Part shown: piece after piece, positions 20,988-30,135 of the stretch
Numbering within the stretch: position 1 is the first letter of the stretch
Layout: each line of letters opens with the position of its first letter
The notes under the pieces: generated by a model
What the model was told of the DNA's origin: nothing
What the model saw: the letters and a program-made list of their open reading frames with translations, nothing else
Database searches by the model: none
Made by a program: the position numbers and the translations under genes
Assembly: GCF_014189455.1 (NCBI RefSeq)
Contig: NZ_CP050296.1
Location: forward strand, 5,886,001-5,950,000
DNA from: Mesorhizobium huakuii
GTDB lineage: Bacteria; Pseudomonadota; Alphaproteobacteria; Rhizobiales; Rhizobiaceae
Direction of reading: 5' to 3'
DNA: 64,000 nucleotides

Positions 20988-21179
20988 GTGTTGTTGTCTT
21001 TGGCTGGTTCGGGGAAGCGCAACGGCGTCTGTCGCGGCAAGCGCCACGCGCCTGCAAGATTGGTATTGCGATTAGGCGCAAGCCCGCGATTTGTCAACAG
21101 AAACGGGCGGGATTGGCACGATTGTGAAGTTGTAACCTTAATCGCGATGCTTAATCCGGCCGCTTGTCCGTGTGCCGGC

Positions 21180-21952
21180 TCAGTAGCGGAACTGTTCGGC
21201 CAGGATGCGCTCGTTCCAGGAATGATTGGGATCGAACAGCAACGTCGCCGTCGCAGTCGGCGATTCCCGCACCGTCACCGAAGTCACCGCCTTGACCTCG
21301 GTGTGATCGGCGGCGGCGTTCACCGGCCGCTTTTCCGGCTCCAGAATGTCGAAGCGCACCGTTGCCTTGTTGGAGAGCAACGCGCCACGCCAGCGGCGCG
21401 GGCGAAACGGGCTGACCGGCGTCAGTGCCAGCAGCGGCGCGTCGAGCGGCAGGATCGGGCCGTGCGCGGAAAGATTGTAGGCGGTGGATCCGGCCGGCGT
21501 TGCGATCATGACACCATCGCAGCTGAGTTCCTCGAGCCGTATCTGGTCGTCGACGCTGATGCGGATCTTGGCCGTCTGATAGGATTGGCGCCAAAGCGCA
21601 ACTTCGTTGATCGCCAGCGCCGAAACGGTTTCGCCTTCCGAGGTGACGGCCAGCATTTCCAGCGGGCGGATGGTTTCGGCGACCGCGGCCGCGATCCGCT
21701 CGGCAAGCCCCCGGAACGGTACTCATTCATCAGGAACCCGATGGTGCCACGGTTCATGCCGTAGACCTTCTTTCCCGTTCCCATCGTATCGCGCAAGGTC
21801 TGCAGCAGGAAGCCGTCGCCGCCAAGGGCCACCACAACGGCGGCATCCGCGATCGAACACTGGCCATAGCGCGCCGACAGGCTTTCCAGCGCCGCCTTGG
21901 CGTCTGCTGTGTCGGACGAGACAAAGGCGATGCTGTTGGCGGCTGTGCTCAT
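21180..21952 (-). CDS. nadK: NAD kinase (frameshifted as given)
   Basis: Phosphorylates NAD to NADP and is essential in most bacteria. From ATG 21952 it reads [20 protein letters not shown], then the conserved [19 protein letters not shown] (GGDG motif) and [14 protein letters not shown]. The frame breaks in the CCCCC run at 21708-21712 (GGGGG on the coding strand); one added G gives [20 protein letters not shown]. The other frame then carries [32 protein letters not shown] and the C-terminus [10 protein letters not shown]. Full length would be 257 aa. The homopolymer context argues for a sequencing error rather than a true lesion. Confidence 0.92.
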
Positions 21953-22703
21953 GGCTCCCCGATCGCGACCGATTGCGGCGGGTCTGGCCGCGCCAGCGCC
22001 GGGGTAGCATGGTGCGGGCAGGTCTGCAAAGAGAGCCGTTGCGCCACCGGGCAAAGCCATGCCGCGACAGCACCGTCCCGACCGGCAGGTCGCGCTTCAT
22101 GACAGGGGCACGCGCGAATGTGATGGTTAAGGCGGGGCTTAAAGTCTCGTAAAGGCGGATCGATCATGTTAGCCGGCATGGATGGCGTGGGGGCGCCCGC
22201 AGCACCGCCGTATCCTTCGGGACGGCAAGACGACGCTGTGGCACTTTTGATTTGTGCGCTTGATTCCCGGAACGATCCTTTTGTTCGGGGCACGCACCAA
22301 CCAAACGAGGCCGACATATTGCCGGTAGCACGCCTGATTATCGTCTTTGTCATGCTGGGTAGCTTCGCGCTGGTCTTCGCCGAGATTGTGCGCCAGTCGG
22401 AAGAAATGAGTAACAGACCGTTGCCTACGGCGTCACGCTGTGGCGATGCCACGGGAATGCCTTGCCCGCAAAGGGCACTTTAGGTCGCCAAATCCGCTCA
22501 CCCATACGCGCATATCCCGGTCATGGTTTCATCCCCGGGGGACTGGTCATCGGCTGGCGTAAGATAAGTTTGATCGTTGCAATTGCGGCATCGATGAAAG
22601 CACTGGTAGAAGACTTCCGATCTGGATAGGACATTGTTCCCATCGTCTCTGGAAAACAAGCCTGCGGCGCGTTGACCGGCCAAGTTTCAGGAAGGGGGCG
22701 CGC
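21953..22703. other. Intergenic region upstream of nadK and the epimerase gene
   Basis: About 750 bp separating divergent nadK and the sugar epimerase gene. The only coding-like piece is the small membrane ORF at 22319-22483. The remainder shows no RNA gene or clear terminator. The last 25 bp before 22704 include AGGAAGGGGG, the ribosome-binding site of the epimerase. Confidence 0.5.
22319..22483 (+). CDS. Possible small single-pass membrane protein
   Basis: A 54-aa reading frame from TTG 22319, with GAGG 9 nt upstream, encodes one hydrophobic helix (LIIVFVMLGSFALVFAEIV) followed by a charged tail RQSEEMSNRPLPT. The composition looks like a real small membrane protein, but there is no recognised family and the start codon is weak. 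It could be chance. Confidence 0.35.
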   Translation: MPVARLIIVFVMLGSFALVFAEIVRQSEEMSNRPLPTASRCGDATGMPCPQRAL

Positions 22704-23675
22704 ATGCCGCGCAGTGTGTTGGTTTCTGGTGGCTGTGGCTTCATTGGTTCCCATCTTGTCGATCGCCTGCTGCGGCGCGATGATCTGGAAACGCTTGTCG
22801 TCGTCGACAATCTGTGGACCGGGTTGCGCGACAACATTGCCCATGTCGCGGATCCGCGGTTCAGCCTGAAGATTGCCGATGCCGAAAGCTTCACGGCCAG
22901 CCGGCATTTCGATGAGATCATACATCTGGCGTCACCGGCGTCGCCCGTATGGTACATGCGCGAGCCGGTGCGCACGATCAGGGCCAACATAGGCGGCGCA
23001 CTCAATCTTCTGTCGCTGCTCAGGCCCGGCGGCCGCTTCTGCTTCGCCTCGACCTCGGAAGTCTATGGCGATCCCCTGGTGTCGCCGCAACCGGAGAGCT
23101 ACCGGGGCTCGGTGGACTGCACCGGGCCAAGGGCTTCCTATGACGAGAGCAAGCGCTGCACCGAGGCGCTGCTGTTTGAGCAGCAACGCGTCAGCGGACT
23201 CGATGTCCGGGTCGTCAGGTTGTTCAACACCTATGGGCCGCGAACGCGCATCGATGACGGCCGCGCCGTTTCGAATTTTGTCAGCCAGGCCCTGACCACG
23301 GGGATCCTGACCGTCTATGGCGACGGCTCGCAATCGCGTAGCTGGGGCTACGTCGACGATATCGTCGATGGCTTGGAGCGTTTCTTTTGGCGTGACAGCA
23401 TCTCGCACCGAGGGCCCTTGAACATCGGCAATAATCGCGAGGTCTCGGTTCTCGAGACCGCGAAATTCGTCAGCTCGCTCGTTCCGGGCAGCCGCATCGA
23501 ACACCATGCGCCTGTCCCGCAGGATCCGACGAACCGGTGTCCGGACTTGACCCTGGTAAGACAGGTTCTTCCCGGATGGGAGGCAAAGACCAGCTACCAG
23601 GAAGGGATCCGGCGTACCTTCGAATGGTTCCGCCGACAGATTGTGACTGACGGCAGATCGGCGGCGTCGGCCTAG
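22704..23675 (+). CDS. NAD-dependent sugar-nucleotide epimerase/dehydratase
   Basis: Extended short-chain dehydrogenase acting on a nucleotide sugar, closest in look to UDP-glucuronate decarboxylases. The 323-aa product has the NAD-binding glycine motif GGCGFIGSHLVDRL at the N-terminus, HLASPASP, ASTSEVYGDP, the catalytic Tyr/Lys in YDESKRCTEALLFEQ, RLFNTYGPR and the sugar-binding region GYVDDIVDGLERFF. It lies upstream of convergent glf, separated by a repeat element; together they suggest surface-polysaccharide precursor synthesis. Confidence 0.9.
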   Translation: MPRSVLVSGGCGFIGSHLVDRLLRRDDLETLVVVDNLWTGLRDNIAHVADPRFSLKIADAESFTASRHFDEIIHLASPASPVWYMREPVRTIRANIGGALNLLSLLRPGGRFCFASTSEVYGDPLVSPQPESYRGSVDCTGPRASYDESKRCTEALLFEQQRVSGLDVRVVRLFNTYGPRTRIDDGRAVSNFVSQALTTGILTVYGDGSQSRSWGYVDDIVDGLERFFWRDSISHRGPLNIGNNREVSVLETAKFVSSLVPGSRIEHHAPVPQDPTNRCPDLTLVRQVLPGWEAKTSYQEGIRRTFEWFRRQIVTDGRSAASA

Positions 23676-23799
23676 AGCAATTCCAGGAAAAGTGTGAGCG
23701 GTTTTCCCGGGAAAGCGCATAGCGCTTTCCCTTGGGAATTGCGTCAAAACAAAGAGTTAGAGCGGTTCGCCGTTTCCATGAAACGGTGAAACGCTCTAA
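23674..23799. repeat. Rhizobial-type intergenic palindromic repeat
   Basis: The unit starts AGAGCAATTCCAGGAAAAG and ends with GAAACGGTGAAACGCTCTA. It contains nested inverted repeats (GGAAAGCG/CGCTTTCC; CGTTTCCATGAAACG). Its form and position between convergent genes match the abundant short repeats of Mesorhizobium and relatives. It overlaps the last 2 bp of the epimerase gene and may act as a terminator for both neighbours. Confidence 0.75.
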
Positions 23800-23812
23800 G
23801 AGCCCCGACGTG

Positions 23813-24997
23813 TCATAGCGACCGTGAAACCGAATCGAGTCGGCCGGTGAAATAGGGCTCGAGCACGGTTTCGAAGGCCTTCAGGGCGGCGCCGATCGCC
23901 TGATGCATGTCGAGATACCGGTAGGTGCCCAGCCGTCCGCCGAGATGCAGGTTTTTCTCGGCGGCCGCCCGTTCGAGATAGCGACGGTACACCGCCTGAT
24001 CCCGGCGCGTGTCGATCGGATAGTAGGGCTCGTCGGTGCGGCCGGCAAAACGCGAATACTCGCGGCCGATAAGGGTCTTGTCGCTCTTGTGCTGGCGTTC
24101 CGGATTGAAATGCCGGAATTCGACGACGCGGGTGTAGGGCACGGCTTCGTCGGCATAGTTCATGATCGCCGTGCCCTGATGATCCGGCGTGTTCATGACC
24201 TCGAGATCGATGTCGATGGTCCGCCAGCCGAGTTCGCCCTCTGAGTGGTCGAAATAGCGGTCGATCGGACCGGTGTAGACGACCGGCAGGCCTTGCGGCA
24301 GCAAGGGTTTGATATCGAAGAAGTCGACACCAAGCCGTGTTTCGATGAGCTCATGCGCGAGCATCTTTTCGAAGATCGCCGTATAGCCATCCACAGGCTG
24401 GCCCTGGAAGCGGTCATTGAAGTAGCCGTCCTCGAACGTGTAGCGGACCGGCAGGCGCGCGATGATCTGCGCCGGCAGTTCGCGCGGGTCCGTTTGCCAT
24501 TGCTTGGCGGTGTAGCCCTTGATGAAAGCCTCGTAGAGCGGACGGCCGACGAGGGAGATCGCCTTCTCCTCGAGATTGGCCGGCGGACGATCGCCAAGCT
24601 CGGCGGCCTGTCCGGTAATCATGCCGCGAGCCTCGTCCGGGCTCAACCGTTTGCCGAAGAACTGGCAGATCGTGGCGAGGTTGATCGGCAGCGGATAGAC
24701 CTTGTCGCGATAGGTCGAGAACGCCCGATGGCGGTAGGTCGTGAAGCCGGTGAAGGCGCGCAGATAGTTCCAGACCTCCTCGTTGGACGTGTGGAACAGA
24801 TGCGGCCCGTAGCGATGGATCTCGACGCCGGTGGCGGGATCTTGTTCGGTATAGGCATTGCCGCCAATGTGCTGGCGCCGGTCGATCACCAGCACGCGCC
24901 GGCCGAGTTGCGTGGCGATGCGCTCGGCGAGCGTCGCGCCATAAAAGCCGGCGCCGACGATGAGAATGTCGGCTTTGCTGAGCAGGTTCTTGTCCAT
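23813..24997 (-). CDS. glf: UDP-galactopyranose mutase
   Basis: Flavoenzyme that interconverts UDP-galactopyranose and UDP-galactofuranose for galactofuranose-containing polysaccharide. It is 394 aa. The N-terminal FAD-binding motif is ILIVGAGFYGATLAERI, followed by VLVIDRRQHIGGNAYTE, then HRYGPHLFHTSNEEVWNYL, GYTAKQWQTDPRELPAQI and GRLGTYRYLDMHQAIGAA near the C-terminus. Upstream lies an IS256 insertion and beyond it a glycosyltransferase-like gene, so a former polysaccharide cluster may have been interrupted. Confidence 0.95.
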   Translation of the reverse strand: MDKNLLSKADILIVGAGFYGATLAERIATQLGRRVLVIDRRQHIGGNAYTEQDPATGVEIHRYGPHLFHTSNEEVWNYLRAFTGFTTYRHRAFSTYRDKVYPLPINLATICQFFGKRLSPDEARGMITGQAAELGDRPPANLEEKAISLVGRPLYEAFIKGYTAKQWQTDPRELPAQIIARLPVRYTFEDGYFNDRFQGQPVDGYTAIFEKMLAHELIETRLGVDFFDIKPLLPQGLPVVYTGPIDRYFDHSEGELGWRTIDIDLEVMNTPDHQGTAIMNYADEAVPYTRVVEFRHFNPERQHKSDKTLIGREYSRFAGRTDEPYYPIDTRRDQAVYRRYLERAAAEKNLHLGGRLGTYRYLDMHQAIGAALKAFETVLEPYFTGRLDSVSRSL

Positions 24998-25071
24998 TCG
25001 TGGATCCGACGCCCTTATGGTTCGAGTATGATCTGAGCCAGGTCATCGGCTTGGACCATTGCCTGCGCGGC

Positions 25072-25079
25072 AGATGCCA
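25072..25079. repeat. Left 8-bp target-site duplication of the IS256 element
   Basis: AGATGCCA immediately precedes the left terminal inverted repeat and recurs exactly at 26479-26486 after the right end. Confidence 0.9.
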
Positions 25080-26478
25080 GAGCTATGGCTGAAACTGGGT
25101 GATGACGGTTTGAGAAGGGCGGCGTATCGAGGCGGGTGATGAAGCCTGCCAGAACCTCTCAAGGAGAGCGATACGCCATGAACGAGACTATCAACATTGT
25201 TCGCCTTCGTCAGCCCGACGAAATCGATGATCCCCTGACGGATGTGCTTCGCACCGGCGCGCGCAAATTGCTGGCGCAGGCGATCGAGATGGAGGCCGAA
25301 GCGTTTCTTGCCGAGATGCGGGATCTCAAGCTTCCGGACGGACGTGACCGGCTGGTCCGGCACGGTCACGGGCCGGAGCGGAGCATCCAGACGGGGATCG
25401 GGGCGGTGCCCGTCAGCCGGGTGAAGGTCCGGGATCGCGGCGCGAACGGTGAAGCGGAGCGCATCCGTTTTTCCTCATCGATCCTGCCGAAATGGGCGCG
25501 TCGGACACGAAGTCTGGATGCGCTTCTTCCCGTTCTCTATCTGCGCGGCATTTCGACGGGCGACTTTCAGGAAGCTCTGGCAGCTCTGTTGGGCAAGGAG
25601 GCGCCGAACCTCTCACCCTCGGTGATCACGCGACTGACGGCGGAGTGGGGCATCGAATACGATCGTTGGCAAAAGCGCGATCTTTCGGCGCGCCGCTATG
25701 TGTATGTGTGGGCGGACGGGGTCTACCTGCAGGCCCGGATGGAAGATCATGCCGAATGCATGCTGGTCCTGATCGGCGCCACGCCCGAGGGCAAGAAAGA
25801 GCTGCTCGGCTTCCAGACCGGCATTCGTGAGAGCGCACAGAGCTGGCGCGAGCTGCTGGTCGACGTCAAGCGTCGTGGCCTGCAGATCGCGCCCGATCTT
25901 GCCGTCGGCGACGGCGCGCTTGGCTTCTGGAAAGCGCTCGATGAGCTCCTTCCCGGCACCAAGCACCAGCGATGCTGGGTGCACAAGACAGCCAACGTGC
26001 TCAACAAGGTGCCGAAATCGGTGCAGGCCGCCATGAAGACGGACTTGCGCGAAATCTTTTCCGCCCCGAACCGAGCCTCAGCCGAGACGGCGATTGCCGT
26101 CTTTGTCGAGAAATATGATGCGAAATACGGCAAGGCGGTCGACTGCCTGACCAAAGATCAGAATGCCTTGCTGGCGTTCTACGATTTCCCCGCCGAACAT
26201 TGGGATCATCTGCGAACGTCCAATCCCATCGAGAGCGTCTTTGCGACCGTTCGCCATCGCACGGTGCGTACCAAGGGCTCACTCTCCTCGAAAACCGCCA
26301 GGCTGATGGTCTTCAAGCTGGTCATGGCCGCGGCCAGGACGTGGCGACGACTGAAAGGACAAAATCAGTTGCCTAAACTCATCGCAGGTGCAACGTTCCA
26401 GGATGGAATCGAGGTCATTGAACTGAAGCCGCAGAGCGCCGCTTGATCAGCCTCGTCACCCAAATTGCAGCATAGCTC
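25080..26478 (+). mobile_element. IS256-family insertion sequence, complete (1399 bp)
   Basis: Terminal inverted repeats begin GAGCTATGGCTGAAACTGGG on the left and GAGCTATGCTGCAATTTGGG read inward from the right. An intact 8-bp duplication AGATGCCA flanks the element, as expected for IS256-type transposition. One full-length transposase lies inside. The identical duplication and open frame suggest a recent, possibly active insertion. Confidence 0.95.
25178..26446 (+). CDS. IS256-family transposase
   Basis: Mutator-type DDE transposase for the surrounding IS. The 422-aa product begins MNETINIVRLRQPDEID, with GGAGAG upstream of ATG 25178. DDE-domain segments are YVWADGVYLQARMEDH, the second Asp in LAVGDGALGFWKAL, and the family's conserved HQRCWVHKTANVLNKVPK. 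FYDFPAEHWDHLRTSNPIES lies near the C-terminal catalytic Glu. No interruption seen. Confidence 0.96.
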   Translation: MNETINIVRLRQPDEIDDPLTDVLRTGARKLLAQAIEMEAEAFLAEMRDLKLPDGRDRLVRHGHGPERSIQTGIGAVPVSRVKVRDRGANGEAERIRFSSSILPKWARRTRSLDALLPVLYLRGISTGDFQEALAALLGKEAPNLSPSVITRLTAEWGIEYDRWQKRDLSARRYVYVWADGVYLQARMEDHAECMLVLIGATPEGKKELLGFQTGIRESAQSWRELLVDVKRRGLQIAPDLAVGDGALGFWKALDELLPGTKHQRCWVHKTANVLNKVPKSVQAAMKTDLREIFSAPNRASAETAIAVFVEKYDAKYGKAVDCLTKDQNALLAFYDFPAEHWDHLRTSNPIESVFATVRHRTVRTKGSLSSKTARLMVFKLVMAAARTWRRLKGQNQLPKLIAGATFQDGIEVIELKPQSAA

Positions 26479-26486
26479 AGATGCCA
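26479..26486. repeat. Right 8-bp target-site duplication of the IS256 element
   Basis: AGATGCCA, identical to 25072-25079. Confidence 0.9.
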
Positions 26487-26733
26487 AAGTCGCCTCTTCC
26501 ACTTATGCACCTGGCGAAAAGCCCTGCGGTTCAGGGCTGTTATAGCGAGCCCCTACACCAAAGCCGGATGAATGCGAAGGGCCACCAACGGGAGGGTGCC
26601 TTTTGTCTGGCATTGTCAGGCCGATGTCTTGCGCGGTGCTTTGCAACGCACCGCGAATCTGGAAACGCTGAACGATCGGCCCTAGGTTCGCCGCAGGCCT
26701 AGCCAAAACACGTGACCATTGCGGGGCAAACTC

Positions 26734-27663
26734 ATGAAGCTGATTGTTGTGACCCCGGCAGGCCGCGAAAAGTACCTGCGCCTGCTCAGCCACCACGTTT
26801 TGAAAAGTCCCGAGGTGCATGAATGGCATCTGTGGGACAATTGCCGCAACGACGCCGACCGCGCCTATCTCCGGCGATTGGCAGCCAGCGATCCGCGCTG
26901 CAAGATAAAGACGCTTCCAAACGCCGACGGCACCATCAACGTCATCGGCAGGTTCTTTCGCTTCTGTGACGACGCCGACGCTCTCTATCTGCGCCTCGAC
27001 GACGACGTGGTTTTTCTGGAGGAGGGCTTCCTCCCCAGATTCAAGGCGCGGGCCATGGCGGAAAAGGGGGCGGCCCTCTGGTATGCACCGCTCATCATCA
27101 ACAATGCGGTCTGCAGCAGCCTGATCAAGAATCTTTCCAGAGTTCTGATCGAAGGGCCGCTTACTTGCCAGGCGATGTGCCCCTTTTCCTGGGCACATGC
27201 CAGCTTTCCCGAAGCGCTTCATCCAGTCTTCATCGAGGCTGTGCGGACGAACCGGCTGGGCGATTTCCGCGTGCCCGACCGGGAAGTCAGGCTGGGGCGC
27301 TTCTCGATCAACGCGATCGGGTTTTTCGGGTCGGATGTCCTGGAGATCGGCGAGCTTTTCTATCCGCCGCCGGGAAATGATGAAGAGGAATGGCTGTCAG
27401 CGACCTTGCCGGCAAAGCTCGATCGGCCAGGCAGGGTTTTCGGTGATCTCGTCGCCGCGCATTTCAGCTTCTACACACAGGAGCAGCGTCTGCTGCAGAC
27501 CAGCATCCTTGACGACTACTATGCGCTCGCCGGCCTGCCGGCTCCGCTTTACGAGAAGCCGGTTGTCCGAACGAGATTGAAGGATCGTCTGAGGCCCTGG
27601 CGAAAGCCGAGGAATCGCGGGCCGGACTATCGGATTTCGCTTCCCGCCGGCGGCGGGGACTGA
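26734..27663 (+). CDS. Putative glycosyltransferase (GT-A-like)
   Basis: From ATG 26734 (MKLIVVTPAGREKYLRLLSH) the product is 309 aa. It has a nucleotide-sugar-transferase feel: an N-terminal beta strand LIVVTPAG, a conserved EWHLWDNCRNDADRAYL segment and a DxD-like metal motif in YLRLDDDVVFLEEGFL. The C-terminal part (RLLQTSILDDYYALAGLP) is helical. The DDD triad and neighbouring glf and epimerase genes support a role in surface glycan synthesis, but substrate and exact family are unknown. A TTG at 26719 is an alternative start. Confidence 0.7.
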   Translation: MKLIVVTPAGREKYLRLLSHHVLKSPEVHEWHLWDNCRNDADRAYLRRLAASDPRCKIKTLPNADGTINVIGRFFRFCDDADALYLRLDDDVVFLEEGFLPRFKARAMAEKGAALWYAPLIINNAVCSSLIKNLSRVLIEGPLTCQAMCPFSWAHASFPEALHPVFIEAVRTNRLGDFRVPDREVRLGRFSINAIGFFGSDVLEIGELFYPPPGNDEEEWLSATLPAKLDRPGRVFGDLVAAHFSFYTQEQRLLQTSILDDYYALAGLPAPLYEKPVVRTRLKDRLRPWRKPRNRGPDYRISLPAGGGD

Positions 27664-27953
27664 GGTCATCGGTCGATCGCTGTAGCGTCCACCATTCCGA
27701 TCTAGGAGGCTGCGGGGCACTTGATGGAGCCTCCGAAACGCATGCTTGCGAAAAGATATTGACTATATAGTTAGTTATAATCTAGCCTCTGTCATAACCG
27801 AGTTGGCCAGCCGGCATGTGCCGGTGAATGGCCGCGAGTGGGGAATGCCTTGACAGTCGTCCAGCCCGTCATCGGGGAAGGGCGCCGCCAGGCTTGATCA
27901 GCAGGAGATGGACCGAGGCGGTCACGCAGCCGGTCCCAACAATGGGAGCACTA
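27664..27953. other. Intergenic region before the IS630 element
   Basis: No gene seen. It contains a markedly AT-rich patch at about 27755-27785 (TTGACTATATAGTTAGTTAT) in an otherwise GC-rich setting. It may be the original upstream region of the PotF-like gene now displaced by the IS. Confidence 0.45.
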
Positions 27954-29003
27954 GAGCAGATTCGACTTACTCCGGGTCATACCCGGCTGCCTCGAAGTAG
28001 TTTCGGCATTCGGCCGGTTTGAAGGCGTCGAGGCAGTCGGCGATGACGGACCAGAGTTGATCGATGGAGCGGGCGGCTGCTTTTCTGAGTAGGGCTTTGA
28101 GCTTCGAGAACGCCATCTCGATGGGATTGAAGTCGGGCGAATATGGCGGCAGCAACAGAAGCCGTGCGCCGGTCCTTTGGATGGCCTCGCGAACGCCGGT
28201 GATCTTGTGAGCCGGCAGGTTGTCCATGACGACGATGTCGCCGGGAGAAAGTTCAGGCGCGAGCACCTGTTCGGCATAGGCCAGGAAGGCGGCGCCGTTC
28301 ATCGGCCCGTCGAGCAGCATCGGTGCGGTCAGGCCGTTCAGCCGCAGTCCAGCGGTGAAGGTCGTGGTCTTCCAATGACCATGAGGAACCGGCGCACGGC
28401 AGCGTTCGCCACATTTGGCCCGCCCGCGCAGCCGCGCCATCTTGGTGGAGGCCGCAGTCTCATCAATGAAGATCAGCTTCTCGGGGTCGAGATCGAGCTG
28501 GCCGTCGAACCAGGCGCAACGGCGCGCCTTGACGTCGGGGCGCTGTTGTTCGCTGGCATGCGCCGTCTTTTTTAAACGTGACGCAGCGCCTGTCGAGAAA
28601 CATCCAGATCGTCGAAGGAACCACGCGCACGCCATGCCCGGCCGCCAGCCTCTCGGCAATCTCCGCCAGAGTGATGTCGGGCGTCTCCTCGATCAGGCCG
28701 AGGATGAAGGCTTCGTGAGGATCAAGCTTCGAGCGCGACGGTTGGCCCTGCTTGCGTGCCGCCATCTCACCCGTCTCGCGATAGCGGCGATACCAGTTCC
28801 CCGCCGTAGCAATCCCGATCCGGAACCGGCGTGCTGCCTCCCGCGTCGAAACACCCTCCGATATAGCCAAAATCACCCGACCGCGAAGGTCCGCACTCAA
28901 GCTGCGTGTCATCGTCATCTCCCTGCAAATCACAGGGAAAATGAAACAGACTTCCGCCACCGCGTGAATCCCAAATGTGACTCGGCGTTCACGGAAAATG
29001 CTC
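27954..29003 (-). mobile_element. IS630-family insertion sequence (about 1050 bp)
   Basis: Bounded by TA dinucleotides (27952-27953 and 29004-29005), the expected IS630 target duplication. Short inverted ends read inward are GAGCAGATTC (left) and GAGCATTTTC (right). It contains a two-frame transposase on the minus strand. The right end is 4 bp from the ATG of the PotF-like gene. Exact ends are inferred. Confidence 0.8.
27967..28912 (-). CDS. IS630-family transposase, two overlapping frames (probable programmed frameshift)
   Basis: DDE transposase. The first frame (ATG 28912, [20 protein letters not shown], with GGGAG 6 nt upstream) carries the helix-turn-helix part ([20 protein letters not shown]) and [15 protein letters not shown]. 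At TTTAAAAAAG (28567-28576, coding strand) reading must move +1 (or -2). The second frame then gives [45 protein letters not shown] and the C-terminal catalytic region [22 protein letters not shown]630 elements often use such slippage, though a sequence error at the A6 run cannot be excluded. Confidence 0.85.
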
Positions 29004-29007
29004 TAGC

Positions 29008-30042
29008 ATGAACTGGAAACTGACCGCGGCTGCCGTCGGGCTGTCGCTGTTCGCCGTGACAGGCGTCGCTCGCGCCGATGGCGAACTCAACATCTACAAC
29101 TGGGGCAACTACACCAGTCCGGACCTCATCAAGAAGTTCGAGGAGACCTACAAGATCAAGGTCACCGTCACCGACTACGATTCCAACGACACCGCGTTGG
29201 CCAAGGTCCGTCAGGGCGCGTCCGGCTATGACATCGTGGTGCCGTCGGCCAGCGTCGTGCCGATCTGGATCAGTGAAGGTCTGCTGTTGGAGACCGACCC
29301 CAACAAGATGGAGAATTTCAAGAATGTCGATCCGCGATGGGTCGACGTCCCCTTCGATCCGGGCCGCAAATACACCGTTCCGTGGCAGTGGGGCACAACA
29401 GGCATTTCGGTGAACAAGTCGGTCTATGCCGGCGACCCGAACACCTCGGCGCTTTTCCTCGACCCACCGCCGGAGCTTGTCGGGAAGATCAATGTCGTCC
29501 CCGAAATGGGGGACATCATGTTCCTCGCCATCGCCTATGAGGGTGGCAAATACTGCACCAACGATATGCAGGTGCTGAAGAAGGTGCACGACAAGCTGGT
29601 CGAGGCGAAGGCGAAATGGCTCTCGCTAGACTATGCGGCCGTCGACGGCTTGGGCCGGGGCGACATCGCCGCCGGCGTCAACTGGAACGGCATATCGCTG
29701 CGCGAGCGGCTGCAGAACGACAAGATCGTCTACGGCTATCCCAAGGAAGGGTTTCCGATCTGGATGGACAATGTCGCCGTCCTCAAGGACGCCAAGAATG
29801 TCGAGAACGCCAAACTGTTCCAGAATTTCATCATGGATCCCAAGAATGCCGCGTTGATCTCGGCTTTCGCCCGCTACGCCAACGGCATCAAGGGCTCCGA
29901 GGCCTTTATGCCGGACGACATGAAGGCGGCGCCTGAAGTGGCAATTCCGGCCCAGTTTGCCGCCAAGGGCCAGTTCATGCCGGCCTGTCCATCGGATGTG
30001 CAGGCGCTCTACACGAAAATCTGGACCGACCTCCAGAAATAG
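29008..30042 (+). CDS. Polyamine-type ABC transporter periplasmic binding protein (PotD/PotF-like)
   Basis: Periplasmic solute receptor for a spermidine/putrescine-class importer. The 344-aa product starts [20 protein letters not shown] (signal peptide ending near ARADG), then the family signature [40 protein letters not shown] and [13 protein letters not shown]. No permease or ATPase is encoded next to it, so it may serve the transporter at 33125-36920 or one elsewhere. The IS630 end is 4 bp upstream of the ATG, so its native promoter and leader are probably separated from it. Confidence 0.92.
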   Translation: MNWKLTAAAVGLSLFAVTGVARADGELNIYNWGNYTSPDLIKKFEETYKIKVTVTDYDSNDTALAKVRQGASGYDIVVPSASVVPIWISEGLLLETDPNKMENFKNVDPRWVDVPFDPGRKYTVPWQWGTTGISVNKSVYAGDPNTSALFLDPPPELVGKINVVPEMGDIMFLAIAYEGGKYCTNDMQVLKKVHDKLVEAKAKWLSLDYAAVDGLGRGDIAAGVNWNGISLRERLQNDKIVYGYPKEGFPIWMDNVAVLKDAKNVENAKLFQNFIMDPKNAALISAFARYANGIKGSEAFMPDDMKAAPEVAIPAQFAAKGQFMPACPSDVQALYTKIWTDLQK

Positions 30043-30066
30043 CGCCACCGATCCATCGAACAGCCA

Positions 30067-30089
30067 CCGGACCGCGACGCGCGGTCCGG
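30067..30089 (+). promoter_or_regulatory. Intercistronic hairpin after the PotF-like gene
   Basis: A perfect 10-bp inverted repeat, CCGGACCGCG with CGCGGTCCGG, loop ACG. It lies between the binding-protein gene and the amidase gene. No T-tract, so it is more likely an mRNA-stabilising or attenuating hairpin than a strong terminator. Confidence 0.6.
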
Positions 30090-30135
30090 CAACCCTTCAT
30101 GCCAGATGCGGTCTCGCGATCGCAGGAGATTTCCG

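Noticed and set aside
27755..27785. Possible strong sigma-70 promoter TTGACT...TATAAT
   Set aside because: Spacing of 11 bp is far from 16-18; recorded only as an AT-rich patch.
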